Assembly: GCF_025200925.1 (NCBI RefSeq)
Contig: NZ_CP104174.1
Location: 4,836,001-4,900,000, forward strand
Source: Bradyrhizobium sp. CB1015
GTDB taxonomy: Bacteria; Pseudomonadota; Alphaproteobacteria; Rhizobiales; Xanthobacteraceae
Direction: 5' to 3'
DNA: 64,000 bases
Each line of letters begins with the position of its first letter. The first letter of the stretch is position 1. This document shows positions 32,337-42,092 of this stretch, piece after piece. The notes under the pieces are model-generated. The model was not told the origin of the DNA, ran no database searches, and worked only from the letters and a program-made list of their open reading frames with translations. The translations under genes were made by a program, and so were the position numbers.

Positions 32337-35213
32337 ATGATCGAGAAAAATTACCAGCCCGCCGATATCGAAACCCGCATGTCCGTGGTGTGGGAGGACA
32401 GCCTTGCATTCAAGGCTGGCCGGCCCGACCGCCGTGATGCCGTGCCCTTCACCATCGTGATCCCGCCGCCGAACGTGACGGGCTCGCTGCACATGGGCCA
32501 CGCCCTCAACAACACGCTGCAGGACATCCTGTGCCGGTTCGAGCGCATGCGCGGCCGCGACGTGCTGTGGCAGCCCGGCACCGACCACGCCGGCATCGCC
32601 ACCCAGATGGTGGTCGAGCGGCAGTTGATGGAGCGCCAGCAGCCCGGGCGCCGCGAGATGGGCCGCGAGAAATTCCTGGAGCGGGTCTGGCAGTGGAAGG
32701 CCGAGAGCGGCGACACCATCATCAACCAGCTCAAGCGGCTCGGTGCATCGTGCGACTGGTCGCGCGAGCGCTTCACCATGGACGAGGGCCTGTCGAAGGC
32801 CGTCGTCAAGGTGTTCGTCGAGCTGCACCGCGAGGGCCTGATCTACAAGGACAAGCGGCTGGTGAATTGGGACACCAAGCTGCTCACTGCGATTTCGGAT
32901 CTCGAGGTACAGCAGACCGAGGTCAAGGGCAGCCTCTGGTATCTGCGCTATCCGATCGAGGGCAAGACCTTCAGCCCCGAGGATCCTTCGAGCTTCATCG
33001 TCGTCGCCACCACGCGCCCCGAGACCATGCTCGGCGACACCGGCGTGGCCGTGCATCCGGAGGACGAGCGCTATCAGAAGCTGATCGGCAAGAACGTCGT
33101 CCTGCCGCTGGTCGGCCGCAAGATCCAGATCGTCGCCGACGAGTATTCCGATCCTGAGAAGGGATCGGGCGCCGTGAAGGTGACGCCGGCGCATGACTTC
33201 AACGATTTCGAGGTCGGCAATCGCCACGGCCTGCGCCGGATCAGCGTGCTCGACAGGGAAGGGTGTCTCGATCTCCTCGACAACGAGGACTATCTGCGCG
33301 ACCTGCCCGAAGGCGCCGCGCAATTCGCCGAGGAGTTCCACCAGGTCGACCGCTTCGCTGCGCGCAAGCGCATCGTCGAGCGGCTGGAATCGTTCGGCTT
33401 CGTCGAGCGTATCGAGCCGCACACCCACATGGTGCCGCACGGCGACCGCTCTGGCAGCGTGATCGAGCCCTACCTGACCGACCAGTGGTATGTCGATGCC
33501 AAGACGCTGGCGAGACCTGCGATCGCGGCGGTGCGTTCGGGCGAAACGACGTTCGTGCCGAAAAATTGGGAAAAGACCTATTTCGACTGGATGGAGAACA
33601 TCCAGCCCTGGTGCATCTCGCGCCAGCTCTGGTGGGGCCATCAGATCCCCGCCTGGTACGGGCCTGACGGCAAGGTGTTCGTCGCCGAGACCGAGGAGGA
33701 GGCCGTCAGCCACGCGCTCGGCTATTACGTCGAGCAGGAGGTCATCACGCCCGAGCAGGGCCGCGAGATGGCGCTCGACCGCAACAAGCGCGAAGGCTTC
33801 ATCACGCGCGACGAGGACGTGCTCGACACCTGGTTCTCCTCGGCGCTGTGGCCGTTCTCGACGCTCGGCTGGCCCGACGACACGCCCGAGGTGCAGCGCT
33901 ATTACCCGACCAATGCGCTGGTGACCGGCTTCGACATCATCTTCTTCTGGGTCGCCCGCATGATGATGATGGGCCTGCACTTCATGAAGGAGGTGCCGTT
34001 CTCGACCGTCTACATCCACGCCCTCGTCCGCGACGAGAAGGGCGCCAAGATGTCGAAGTCGAAGGGCAACGTCATCGACCCCCTCAACCTGATCGACGAA
34101 TACGGCGCGGACGCGCTGCGCTTCACGCTGGCCGCGATGGCAGCGCAGGGGCGCGACATCAAGCTCGCCACCAGCCGCGTTGAGGGCTACCGCAATTTCG
34201 CAACCAAGCTCTGGAACGCGTGCCGGTTCGCGGAGATGAACCACTGCGCCCTGCCGGAAGGCTTCGAGCCGGCGGAGGCGAAGGAGACGCTGAACCGCTG
34301 GATCGCGCATGAGACCGCCCACACCGCGCGCGAGGTGACCGAGGCGATCGAGGCCTATCGCTTCAACGATGCCGCCGGCAGCATCTACCGCTTCGTCTGG
34401 AACGTCTATTGCGACTGGTATGTCGAGCTCGCCAAGCCCGTGCTGCTCGGTCCGGACAGCCCCGCCAAGGACGAAACCCGAGCCATGGTCGCCTGGGCGC
34501 GAGACGAGATCCTGAAGCTGCTGCATCCCTTCATGCCCTTCATTACCGAAGAGCTGTGGGAGGTCACGGCCAAGCGCGTCGGCTTGCTCGCGCTGGCGCC
34601 GTGGCCGCTGAAGCCCGCCGAGCCGACGCCGGAGCAACTCGCAATGCTCGCGGCGACCACAGGGCCGACCGATGCGCTCGTCTCGCCGACCTGGGTGCTG
34701 CCGATCTTCGATCATGCCGACTTCACCGATCCGGCTGCCGAGGCCGAGATCGGCTGGGTCATCGACCTCGTCACGCAGATCCGCTCGGTGCGTGCCGAGA
34801 TGAACATCGCGCCGGCAACGCTGACGGCGCTGGTGCTCGCAGGCGCCTCCGCCGAAACGAAGGAGCGTGCGCCGCGCTGGACTGACGTCATCAAGCGCAT
34901 GGCACGGCTGTCGGACATTTCCTTCGCCGACCGCGCGCCTGACGGCGCGGTCCAGCTGCTGGTGCGCGGTGAGGTCGCCGCGCTGCCGCTCAAGGGCGTG
35001 ATCGACGTCGCCGCCGAGCGCACGCGGCTCGACAAGGAGATCGCCAAGGCCGACGCCGACATCAAGCGCGCGGAGTCCAAGCTGGCGAACGAAAAGTTCG
35101 TCGCCAACGCGGCCGAGGAGGTCGTCGAGGAGGAGCGCGAAAAGCGCGAGGCGGCACTGGCGCGCAAGGCCAAGCTGCTGGAGGCGCTGGAGCGGCTGAA
35201 GCAGGCGTCGTGA
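32337..35213 (+). CDS. valS: Valyl-tRNA synthetase
   Basis: Class I aminoacyl-tRNA synthetase charging tRNA-Val, 958 residues, the normal size. The HIGH motif appears as HMGHALNNTL (about residues 44-53), the editing domain contains TTRPETMLGDTGVAVHPED, and the KMSKS loop is GAKMSKSKGN. The anticodon-binding region and the C-terminal coiled coil (AERTRLDKEIAKADADIKRA) are present. It starts at the ATG at 32337. A palindromic repeat lies directly after the stop, between this gene and the convergent glycosylase gene. Confidence 0.97.
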   Translation: MIEKNYQPADIETRMSVVWEDSLAFKAGRPDRRDAVPFTIVIPPPNVTGSLHMGHALNNTLQDILCRFERMRGRDVLWQPGTDHAGIATQMVVERQLMERQQPGRREMGREKFLERVWQWKAESGDTIINQLKRLGASCDWSRERFTMDEGLSKAVVKVFVELHREGLIYKDKRLVNWDTKLLTAISDLEVQQTEVKGSLWYLRYPIEGKTFSPEDPSSFIVVATTRPETMLGDTGVAVHPEDERYQKLIGKNVVLPLVGRKIQIVADEYSDPEKGSGAVKVTPAHDFNDFEVGNRHGLRRISVLDREGCLDLLDNEDYLRDLPEGAAQFAEEFHQVDRFAARKRIVERLESFGFVERIEPHTHMVPHGDRSGSVIEPYLTDQWYVDAKTLARPAIAAVRSGETTFVPKNWEKTYFDWMENIQPWCISRQLWWGHQIPAWYGPDGKVFVAETEEEAVSHALGYYVEQEVITPEQGREMALDRNKREGFITRDEDVLDTWFSSALWPFSTLGWPDDTPEVQRYYPTNALVTGFDIIFFWVARMMMMGLHFMKEVPFSTVYIHALVRDEKGAKMSKSKGNVIDPLNLIDEYGADALRFTLAAMAAQGRDIKLATSRVEGYRNFATKLWNACRFAEMNHCALPEGFEPAEAKETLNRWIAHETAHTAREVTEAIEAYRFNDAAGSIYRFVWNVYCDWYVELAKPVLLGPDSPAKDETRAMVAWARDEILKLLHPFMPFITEELWEVTAKRVGLLALAPWPLKPAEPTPEQLAMLAATTGPTDALVSPTWVLPIFDHADFTDPAAEAEIGWVIDLVTQIRSVRAEMNIAPATLTALVLAGASAETKERAPRWTDVIKRMARLSDISFADRAPDGAVQLLVRGEVAALPLKGVIDVAAERTRLDKEIAKADADIKRAESKLANEKFVANAAEEVVEEEREKREAALARKAKLLEALERLKQAS

Positions 35214-35217
35214 TCTC

Positions 35218-35325
35218 ATCGTCATTCCGGAGCGATGCGCAGCATCGAATCCGGAATCTCGAGATTCCCCGGTGCGCAATTGCGCACCTGAGGTCTGGTC
35301 CTTCGGACCATCCCGGAATGACGAT
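35218..35325. repeat. Palindromic intergenic repeat, family A (copy 2)
   Basis: The ends ATCGTCATTCCGG and CCGGAATGACGAT pair, with inner hairpins (GGTGCGCAATTGCGCACC; GGTCTGGTCCTTCGGACC-like). It fills the gap between the convergent valS and glycosylase genes almost exactly: it starts 5 bases after one stop and ends at the other. It may act as a bidirectional terminator. Confidence 0.8.
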
Positions 35326-35927
35326 CATCTCGGGAACGGCTTGCTCAGAAACTTCGAGCCCCTGAGGCCGTAGCGCCAAGGCAGCTCCACCGCCTTGGTG
35401 ATGCCGATGCGGATGCCGGTTGCGACCTCGATCTCCTCCGTCCGCGCATGCAGCGCGATCGGGGGCCGGTCCAGCGGCAGGGCGTTGTGCGCAATGGTGA
35501 TGCCGAGCGCCTCGGTCAGCTTGCCCGGGCCTGAGCACAGCGCATGCACGTCCTGCAGATGCCTGCGGCGGCGCATCGCAGCCAGGCCATGCGTCGGTTC
35601 CAGGGCACGGATCAGCACGGCGCTGGCCGAGCCTTCCTCCTCGCAGACGAAGTTCACGCACCAGTGGATGCCGTAGGAGCGGTAGACATAGGCAAAGCCA
35701 GGCGGGCCGAACATCACCTGGTTCCGCGGCGTCTGGCCATTGTAGGAGTGCGCGGCCGGGTCGGTATGGTGATAGGCCTCGACCTCGACGATGATGCCGC
35801 CGACGCCGTCGACCAGCATGGTGGCACCGATCAGGTCGGGTGCGACCTCGTGCACGCTGCGGCCGAAAAAGGCGCGCTTCAGAGGATTGCCGAGCCGCGG
35901 TGGTGAAGTCTTCGAGATTGGAGCCAT
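35325..35927 (-). CDS. 3-methyladenine DNA glycosylase (AAG/MPG family)
   Basis: Base-excision-repair enzyme that removes alkylated purines; 200 residues, the usual bacterial length. Family blocks are visible: [20 protein letters not shown], the catalytic-base region [40 protein letters not shown] with the intercalating tyrosine region, and [11 protein letters not shown]. The start ATG at 35927 is the first in frame. It is divergent from lipA, with 130 bases between, and convergent with valS across the repeat. Confidence 0.92.
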   Translation of the reverse strand: MAPISKTSPPRLGNPLKRAFFGRSVHEVAPDLIGATMLVDGVGGIIVEVEAYHHTDPAAHSYNGQTPRNQVMFGPPGFAYVYRSYGIHWCVNFVCEEEGSASAVLIRALEPTHGLAAMRRRRHLQDVHALCSGPGKLTEALGITIAHNALPLDRPPIALHARTEEIEVATGIRIGITKAVELPWRYGLRGSKFLSKPFPR

Positions 35928-36057
35928 TCGAGGAGAGAATCGCCTGAGAACAGAGCAGGATATTGCCCATATCTGCCATGTTCCCTGAAGCGGTGCGAGC
36001 CGGGTTGCGATGCCGGGCCAGACCGACTAGGTAGGACCTGAACAGACCGGACACCCC

Positions 36058-37014
36058 ATGGTCGTTATTGTCGATACCATCTCGAACCCGCTGCGCCCGC
36101 GCCACCCCGAAAAGGTGAACCGCCCCGATTCCGCTTCGCCGCCGAAGCCGGACTGGATCCGCGTGCGCGCGCCCAACACCCGCGGCTATGCCGACACCCG
36201 CAACATCGTGCGCTCGAACGGCCTGCACACGGTGTGCGAGGAGGCGGGCTGCCCGAACATCGGCGAGTGCTGGGACAAGAAGCACGCGACCTTCATGATC
36301 ATGGGTGACACCTGCACCCGGGCCTGCGCTTTCTGCAACGTCAAGACCGGCCTGCCGAATGCGCTGGACGCGGCCGAGCCGCAGAACGTTGCCGAGGCCG
36401 TGGCCAAGCTCGGCCTTGCCCACGTCGTCATCACCTCGGTCGACCGTGACGACCTCGCTGATGGCGGCGCCGAGCACTTTGCCCAGACCATCCGCGCCAT
36501 CCGCGCCGCATGCCCCTCGACCACGATCGAGATCCTGACGCCCGACTTCCTGCGCAAGGAGGGCGCACTCGAAATCGTCGTCGCGGCGAAGCCGGACGTG
36601 TTCAACCACAATCTCGAGACCGTGCCCTCGCGCTATCTCACGGTGCGGCCCGGTGCGCGCTATTTCCACTCGATCCGGCTGCTGCAGCGAGTCAAGGAGC
36701 TCGATCCCACCATCTTCACCAAGTCCGGCATCATGGTCGGCCTCGGCGAGGAGCGCCATGAGGTGCAGCAGGTGATGGACGATCTGCGCTCGGCCGACGT
36801 CGACTTCCTGACCATCGGGCAATATTTGCAACCGACCCGCAAGCATCACGCGGTGATGCGCTACGTGCCGCCGGACGAGTTCTCGTCCTACGAAAAGATC
36901 GCCTACACCAAGGGCTTCCTGATGGTGTCGGCAAGCCCGCTCACCCGCTCGTCGCATCATGCCGGCGAGGATTTCGCGAGACTGAAGGCTGCGCGGGCAG
37001 CTCACGCCCGCTGA
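36058..37014 (+). CDS. lipA: Lipoyl synthase
   Basis: Radical-SAM enzyme that inserts two sulfurs into octanoyl groups on lipoate-dependent complexes; 318 residues. The auxiliary cluster cysteines lie in [12 protein letters not shown] and the radical-SAM motif is CTRACAFC, seen in [17 protein letters not shown]. The C-terminal serine ligand region is [10 protein letters not shown]. The start ATG at 36058 fits family alignments. The next gene begins 7 bases after its stop, giving the common lipA plus COQ10-like pair. Confidence 0.97.
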   Translation: MVVIVDTISNPLRPRHPEKVNRPDSASPPKPDWIRVRAPNTRGYADTRNIVRSNGLHTVCEEAGCPNIGECWDKKHATFMIMGDTCTRACAFCNVKTGLPNALDAAEPQNVAEAVAKLGLAHVVITSVDRDDLADGGAEHFAQTIRAIRAACPSTTIEILTPDFLRKEGALEIVVAAKPDVFNHNLETVPSRYLTVRPGARYFHSIRLLQRVKELDPTIFTKSGIMVGLGEERHEVQQVMDDLRSADVDFLTIGQYLQPTRKHHAVMRYVPPDEFSSYEKIAYTKGFLMVSASPLTRSSHHAGEDFARLKAARAAHAR

Positions 37015-37020
37015 CGTACC

Positions 37021-37491
37021 ATGCATCGAGTTTCGAGCAAGCACCGTGTCAACCACAGCGCGTCCGAGATGTTTGATCTGGTCGCCGATGTCGAGCGCTA
37101 CCCGGAATTCGTGCCGCTGTGCAGCGCGCTGAAGGTGCGGCAGCGCATGGCGAAACCCGACGGCACCGAGGTGCTGGTCGCCGACATGACGGTGTCGTTC
37201 AAGCTGGTCAAGGAATCCTTCACCAGCCGGGTGACGCTCGACCGCGCCAATCTGAAAATCCTGGTCGAATATCTGCAAGGTCCGTTCAGGAATCTGGAAA
37301 ACCGTTGGACGTTCGAGCCCAAGGGCGAGGGCGTGTGCGACGTCGGCTTCTTCCTCGCCTACGAATTCAAGAGCCGCATGCTGGCGATGCTGATGGGCTC
37401 GATGTTCGACGCCGCCTTCGCGCGGTTCTCCACCGCATTCGAGAAGCGGGCAGACGCGATCTACGGTCGGCCGAAGCTGGCGTCGACTTAG
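37021..37491 (+). CDS. RatA/COQ10-type START-domain protein
   Basis: A 156-residue single-domain polyketide-cyclase/START protein. It opens MHRVSSKHRVNHSASEMFDL and VADVERYPEFVPLCSALKVR, the hallmark of the COQ10/RatA family. Mitochondrial COQ10 binds ubiquinone; E. coli RatA has been described as a ribosome-association toxin. In alphaproteobacteria the gene follows lipA, which favours the quinone role, but this is inference. It begins 7 bases after lipA and is likely cotranscribed. Confidence 0.85.
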   Translation: MHRVSSKHRVNHSASEMFDLVADVERYPEFVPLCSALKVRQRMAKPDGTEVLVADMTVSFKLVKESFTSRVTLDRANLKILVEYLQGPFRNLENRWTFEPKGEGVCDVGFFLAYEFKSRMLAMLMGSMFDAAFARFSTAFEKRADAIYGRPKLAST

Positions 37492-37497
37492 GTAACT

Positions 37498-37639
37498 CTC
37501 ATGTCCCGGACACGCTGCAACGCCCTTAGCGTTGCTGCGCAGAGCCGGGACCCATAGCGACAGCCTCCTCACTCGATAGATGGGCCCCGGCTCTGCAGCG
37601 CACCGCTGAAGGAGCGCTGTGCTGCGTCCGGGGCACGAG
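37498..37639. repeat. Palindromic intergenic repeat, family B (copy 1)
   Basis: The ends CTCATGTCCCGGACACGCTG and the complementary CGTCCGGGGCACGAG pair imperfectly, and GCAGAGCCGGGACCCAT pairs with TGGGCCCCGGCTCTGC inside. The same modules recur at 59965-60105. It separates the lipA unit from the convergent cytochrome operon. Confidence 0.75.
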
Positions 37640-37648
37640 CCTCCGAGG

Positions 37649-38464
37649 TCAATCCACCGCCTTCACCACATCAGGCGGCTGCGAGGCGTAATACGCCGCC
37701 GCCTGCTCGATCTCTTGTGGCGTCATGGCCCGCGCGATGTTGCGCATCTGCTGACTGATGTCGTTGCGGCGCTCGCCGGACGCGAAGGCCTCGAGCTGCG
37801 CCTTCATATACGCCTCGGATTGTCCTTCCAGCCACGGGCTGCCGGTCTTGTTGTCGAGGCTGCCATGGCAGGAGCCGCAGGGCGCGATCCCGCGCATCGG
37901 TGCGCCGTAGATGACGATGTTGGGCTTCGGCACTTGCGGCGTCGGATGATAGGCCGGCAGCCGCGGCAAATAGGCGTAATAGCTCGAGAGATCGGCGATT
38001 TCCTGGTCGGTCAGGTTGACCGCAAAAGGCGACATCACGGCATTGCTGCGTGCGCCCGAGCGAAAGTCGTGCAGCTCCTTGTAGATCACGGCGGCATACT
38101 GCCCGGCGAGGTTGGGGGAGTCCGCGCGGCTGATGCCGGTGGGGCCGTGGCAGATGGCGCAACGCTGTGCCAGCGTCGCGCCGCGGCCGATCGCCTCCTG
38201 GCTCGATCGTGACAGCGTGCTCGACGTCAGCACGACCTCGGACAGGCGCCTGGCCTGCTCCGGCGCCGCCATGGTCGCCGCGCGCTGTGGCAGGCCGGCG
38301 GCGCTACAGATCGCATCCCAGACATTGGCGAACTGGACCCAGGGTTGCGCGAACGGCAGCACGATGAAGCCGCCGATCGCGGTCAGGATGAGGATCGCGG
38401 CAGTGACGCCGACAGCCGTCGTAAAATGCCGGTTACGGAAGCTGAAGAGGTCGCGCGCGCTCAT
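37649..38464 (-). CDS. Membrane-anchored dihaem cytochrome c (c4-like)
   Basis: Last gene of the oxidase operon; 271 residues from the ATG at 38464, which overlaps the stop of the oxidase subunit I gene. One N-terminal membrane helix (TTAVGVTAAILILTAIGGFI) anchors two cytochrome c domains with haem motifs CAICH and CGSCH, each with a later methionine candidate. The order and spacing resemble cytochrome c4 electron donors. It probably passes electrons to subunit II of the oxidase in the periplasm. The frame is open further upstream but that lies inside the subunit I gene. Confidence 0.85.
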   Translation of the reverse strand: MSARDLFSFRNRHFTTAVGVTAAILILTAIGGFIVLPFAQPWVQFANVWDAICSAAGLPQRAATMAAPEQARRLSEVVLTSSTLSRSSQEAIGRGATLAQRCAICHGPTGISRADSPNLAGQYAAVIYKELHDFRSGARSNAVMSPFAVNLTDQEIADLSSYYAYLPRLPAYHPTPQVPKPNIVIYGAPMRGIAPCGSCHGSLDNKTGSPWLEGQSEAYMKAQLEAFASGERRNDISQQMRNIARAMTPQEIEQAAAYYASQPPDVVKAVD

Positions 38465-40086
38465 CACTGCGCTCCCACATAGACGGCCGGCACCGAGGTG
38501 CCTTCGTTCAGCGCCAGCGTCAGGATCGGGTAGCCGTAATTGGTGAGGGTGAGCGCGATCATCAGCCCGACCCACAGTGCGTAAGTGTTGAGCGCGACCG
38601 GCACGGTCGCCGGCTGGTGCACGGCGAGCGCAAACCGATAGGGGCCGGCGTCAGCCTGCGGTGCGCGCATGCCGCGCGCGAGAATGACCAGGAACAGAAC
38701 GCCCGAGGCCAACAGGATGAAGCCACCGATCGCCGAAAGGGTGACGGAGAGCGCCTGCGGCGCGATCGCGGGATCGCCGAAGTCGAAATAGGCCATGCGG
38801 CGCGGCATGCCCAGAATGCCGACCCAGTGCCACGGGAAGGTGGTGACGATCATGCCGATGAACCACAGCCAGAGCTGGCTGCGGATCAGGCGGAGGTCGA
38901 TCAGCTCGCGGCCGGTCAGATGCGGCCACAGATCATAGGCGATCGCGAAATACATGATCACGATGGCGCCGCCGAAGATCAGGTGGAAATGTCCGGTGAT
39001 CCACTGCGTGTTGTGGATCGACGCATCGAGCTGGTAGCTCATGTTGATCAGGCCGCCGGCGCCGCCGAAGCCGAGCATGACGAACGAGAAGGCCAGCGCC
39101 AGCATCATCGGATTGTCCCAGGGCAGCGTCCTGATCCAGCCGAACAGGCCGCGCCCGCCGCGCAGCCGCGCTGCGATCTCGACCGAGGCGCAGATCGTGA
39201 ATACGGTCAGCAGCGTCGGCAACGCAACCAGCGCCGTGAAGGCCGAATGGATGAACTTGAAGCCGGCGCCGACCTGCGGATCGGCAAAGGTGTGGTGCAT
39301 GCCGATCGGCATCGCGACCACCAGGAACAGGATGAAGGAGATTCGCGCCATGGTGTCGGAGTAGACCCGCCCGCCGATCGCGCGCGGCACGATGGTGTAA
39401 TAGGCGATGTAGGTCGGCATCAGCCAGAAATAGACGATGGCATGCAGCGTCCAGGAGAAGAACACGCGCGCCAAGCCGGCATCGATCGTGGTCTTCAGGC
39501 CCGCCGCGACCGGAATGATCTGGAGCAATAGCTCGAGCGCGGCGCCGACCGCGGTCCAGGCCCATAAATAGGAGCCTGCGACATTGGCGAACATGGCGAG
39601 CGGCACCGGCGCGCCGGGATGGGCCTTGCGCCAGACGCGCAAGTTGATCGACATCAGCGCGACCCACACCCACGAGCCGACCACGACCAGCACGACGCCG
39701 AGATAGTAGAAGACATTGCCGATCAGCGGCGGATAGAAGGTGTAGAGCACCGAGGCACGGCCGAGCGCGATCGGGATCACCGCCATGATGCTGCCTGCGA
39801 CGATCAGCCAGAACCCTGTCCAGGCCCAGCGCACGCCGACCAGGCGCTGCTCCAGCGCGGACTCAGCTATGGCATAGCCAAAACCCATCGCGACCAGGGT
39901 CGGGAAGACGTAGCCCATCACCGTGCCGTGGGCGGTCAGCGAGCGGTAGTACAGTTCGGGGTTGGACAGCCAGGTGCCGATCGGGCTGCGGATGAACATC
40001 TGCCAGGCGCCGAGCGTGAGCGCGATGCCGAACACGGCGAAGGCGAGCCAGAAATGGGCGAGGATGAGCTTCCTATTGGCCAACAC
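38464..40086 (-). CDS. B-family (ba3-like) haem-copper oxidase subunit I
   Basis: Catalytic subunit of a terminal oxidase, 540 residues with about 13-14 membrane helices. Haem ligands are visible in SLTAHGTVMGYVFPT and in QWITGHFHLIFGGA; the copper-B site is FSWTLHAIVYFW, keeping the histidine-tyrosine pair (H-x3-Y) needed for oxygen reduction, and GMHHTFADP supplies the paired histidines. The absence of the A-family proton-channel motifs and the overall pattern fit the Thermus ba3 (CbaA) group rather than cbb3. It overlaps subunit II by 14 bases. A nitric oxide reductase is less likely because subunit II carries a copper-A site. Confidence 0.88.
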   Translation of the reverse strand: MLANRKLILAHFWLAFAVFGIALTLGAWQMFIRSPIGTWLSNPELYYRSLTAHGTVMGYVFPTLVAMGFGYAIAESALEQRLVGVRWAWTGFWLIVAGSIMAVIPIALGRASVLYTFYPPLIGNVFYYLGVVLVVVGSWVWVALMSINLRVWRKAHPGAPVPLAMFANVAGSYLWAWTAVGAALELLLQIIPVAAGLKTTIDAGLARVFFSWTLHAIVYFWLMPTYIAYYTIVPRAIGGRVYSDTMARISFILFLVVAMPIGMHHTFADPQVGAGFKFIHSAFTALVALPTLLTVFTICASVEIAARLRGGRGLFGWIRTLPWDNPMMLALAFSFVMLGFGGAGGLINMSYQLDASIHNTQWITGHFHLIFGGAIVIMYFAIAYDLWPHLTGRELIDLRLIRSQLWLWFIGMIVTTFPWHWVGILGMPRRMAYFDFGDPAIAPQALSVTLSAIGGFILLASGVLFLVILARGMRAPQADAGPYRFALAVHQPATVPVALNTYALWVGLMIALTLTNYGYPILTLALNEGTSVPAVYVGAQ

Positions 40087-40639
40087 AGCTCAGCCTCCCG
40101 CCACCCTTCGCGCGATCCGCGAATTCGCTCTTGTCGATCACCTTGACCTTGCCCCACATGCCTTCGTGGCCGAAGGAGCAAAACTCCTGGCAGGGCATCA
40201 GATAGTCGCCGGTCTTCGCGAAGCGCATGAGCTGCTCGGAGATGTAGCCCGGCACCAACATGGTGTTGACGTTGGTGCCCTGGATCAGGATGCCGTGCAC
40301 GACGTCGGCGCTGGTGGCACGCAGCGTGATTGGCGTGTCCGCCGGCACCAGGATGCAGGCCGGTGTGAAGGAATATTGCTGGCCGATCGCGCGCACGGTC
40401 ACATTGCCGTTGGCCTCGAGCACGCTGCCGAGATTGCTTTCGACGAATTCGCCTGAGAGATGCAGCCGGGACGGATCGGTGGTCTCGACGCGCGGCTGCG
40501 GCATGGTCGCACGATGGATTCCGGCGAATGCCGCCAGCAGTGCCATCATCACGATGATGATCACGGCAATGGTCGTCCAGCGCCGCTCGACGCGGGCCGC
40601 GACTTCGGCGCTGTTATGATGCGTTTCCTCTGCGCTCAT
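40073..40639 (-). CDS. B-family (ba3-like) oxidase subunit II with copper-A site
   Basis: Periplasmic electron-entry subunit, 188 residues from the ATG at 40639. One N-terminal helix (TTIAVIIIVMMALLAAFAGI) is followed by a cupredoxin domain with the copper-A ligands: histidine in ADVVHGILI and CQEFCSFGHEGMWG, which gives two cysteines, glutamate, histidine and methionine. Subunits II of this family have one helix rather than two, as in Thermus CbaB. The start overlaps the stop of the 58-residue gene upstream in an ATGA; an upstream start at 40687 would bury it in that gene. Confidence 0.9.
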   Translation of the reverse strand: MSAEETHHNSAEVAARVERRWTTIAVIIIVMMALLAAFAGIHRATMPQPRVETTDPSRLHLSGEFVESNLGSVLEANGNVTVRAIGQQYSFTPACILVPADTPITLRATSADVVHGILIQGTNVNTMLVPGYISEQLMRFAKTGDYLMPCQEFCSFGHEGMWGKVKVIDKSEFADRAKGGGRLSCVGQ

Positions 40640-40812
40640 TGCAGCGGTCCGCGCGGCAGGAAGACGAACAGGTAGAAGGCAAACCACATCGCGACAACGC
40701 AGGCCGTGGCGATGCCCGCAAGCAAGATCGCCCCGGACGGGCCTTGCGCGACGACCTCGTCGACCGCCTGGTCGGCGGCGGCTGGGCTGGTCGGCGGGTC
40801 GGAATTGATCAT
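40636..40812 (-). CDS. Small one-helix oxidase subunit (58 aa)
   Basis: Between the cytochrome gene and subunit II lies a 58-residue frame starting MINSDPPTSPAAADQAVDEV, with one strong membrane helix (AILLAGIATACVVAMWFAFY LFVFL, residues about 30-53) and the end PRGPLQ. Its stop overlaps the subunit II start in an ATGA, and its own start follows the upstream gene by 17 bases, so it is embedded in the operon. The ba3 oxidase of Thermus has a comparable single-helix subunit (IIa, CbaD). The role is inferred from position and topology. Confidence 0.75.
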   Translation of the reverse strand: MINSDPPTSPAAADQAVDEVVAQGPSGAILLAGIATACVVAMWFAFYLFVFLPRGPLQ

Positions 40813-40828
40813 GACGGATCTCTGGGGC

Positions 40829-42082
40829 TCAGTTCAGCGGTGCGGAGCGCAGCTCGTTGGCCTCGCGCGCCGACACCGGCGTGCCGCGATTGCCCCAGGC
40901 GGTGCGGATGTAAGAGACGACGGCAGCGATCTCGTTGTCGGACAAAAGCCCCGCAAACGGCGGCATGCCGTAGGGCGTCGGGTTGCCCTTGGTGCCTGGC
41001 GGATAGCCGCCATTGAGCACCATGCGGATCGGATTGACCGCCGACTGCATCTCGATCGACTGGTTGTTGGCGAGCGGCGGCCAGTGCGGCGGCTTGCCTT
41101 CGCCCTGCGCGCCGTGACAGCTCGCGCAGTGCTTGTCGTAAACGGTCTTGCCGAGGCTGATCAGCAGGCTGCTTTCGCTGGTCGGCAGCGTCGAGCTTGC
41201 CGGCGGCGGCGGCGAGGGCTCCGCAATGCTCTTGAGGTACACCGCCATTGCCCTGGTGTCCTCATCGTTCAGATATTGCAGGCTGTTGTGCACGACCTCG
41301 GCCATCGGGCCGTAGACGACGCCGCGCATGGAGACGCCGGTCTGGAGCAGGTCGGTGATGTCCTTGATGCTCCAGTCGCCGAGCCCCGCCTCGCGATTTG
41401 AGGTGAGGGACGGCGCGTACCAGTTCTGCATGGGGATCAGGCCGCCCTTGAACGCTTCCGATTGCGAGGTACCGCCGAGCGCGTTGATCGGCGAATGGCA
41501 CATGCCGCAATGGCCGAGGCCCTCGACGAGGTAGGCGCCGCGATTCCATTCCGCGGATTTGGTCGGGTCCGGCTTGAACTCGCCCTCCGAGAAATACAGC
41601 GTGCGCCAGCCGAGGATCAGCTGGCGGTTGGAATAGGGGAAGCGGAGATCGTGCTCACGATTGCGCTGGCTCACGGCCGGGATTGACTTCAGATAGGCAA
41701 AGATCGCGTCAGTATCGGCGCGCGTGACCTTGGTGTAGGATGCGAACGGCATGGCCGGATACATCAAGCCGCCGTCCGGAAAGCGGCCATAGTGCATCGC
41801 CTTGTAGAAGTCTTCGGCCGTCCATTTGCCGATCCCAGTGTCGCGGTCCGGCGTGATATTGGACGAATACAAAGTGCCGAAAGGGGTCGGCATGGCGCGT
41901 CCGCCGGCGAAGGTGCGTCCCTCGGGTGCCGTGTGGCAGGCAATGCAGTCGCCGGCGCGCGCCAGATATTCGCCGCGTGCAACCAGGCTATCGCGGTCGG
42001 AGCCAGACTTCGGCTGCGCCCCTGCGGACGAGCCGGCCAAGAGCAACAGCCACAGGGCAAGGATTGGTGAACACGATCGCAA
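40829..42082 (-). CDS. Trihaem cytochrome c (alcohol-dehydrogenase-subunit type)
   Basis: Periplasmic or membrane-attached cytochrome c with three haem motifs: CIACH, CGMCH and CASCH. Domain 1 has the pattern seen in cytochrome subunits of alcohol and gluconate dehydrogenases (LVARGEYLARAGDCIACHTA; GTLYSSNITPDRDTGIGKWT; MPFASYTKVTRADTDAIFAY). The start chosen is a TTG at 42082 behind GAGGAG, giving a perfect signal peptide (MRSCSPILALWLLLLAGSSAGAQ is cut after AGA). An ATG at 42130 would overlap the upstream gene by 38 bases. No dehydrogenase catalytic subunit is adjacent, so it may instead feed the oxidase encoded downstream. Confidence 0.85.
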   Translation of the reverse strand: MRSCSPILALWLLLLAGSSAGAQPKSGSDRDSLVARGEYLARAGDCIACHTAPEGRTFAGGRAMPTPFGTLYSSNITPDRDTGIGKWTAEDFYKAMHYGRFPDGGLMYPAMPFASYTKVTRADTDAIFAYLKSIPAVSQRNREHDLRFPYSNRQLILGWRTLYFSEGEFKPDPTKSAEWNRGAYLVEGLGHCGMCHSPINALGGTSQSEAFKGGLIPMQNWYAPSLTSNREAGLGDWSIKDITDLLQTGVSMRGVVYGPMAEVVHNSLQYLNDEDTRAMAVYLKSIAEPSPPPPASSTLPTSESSLLISLGKTVYDKHCASCHGAQGEGKPPHWPPLANNQSIEMQSAVNPIRMVLNGGYPPGTKGNPTPYGMPPFAGLLSDNEIAAVVSYIRTAWGNRGTPVSAREANELRSAPLN

Positions 42083-42092
42083 TTCCGTCTCC

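Noticed and set aside
32235..35279. Minus-strand open frame of 1014 codons opposite valS
   Set aside because: It exactly mirrors valS and reads as low-complexity antisense protein.
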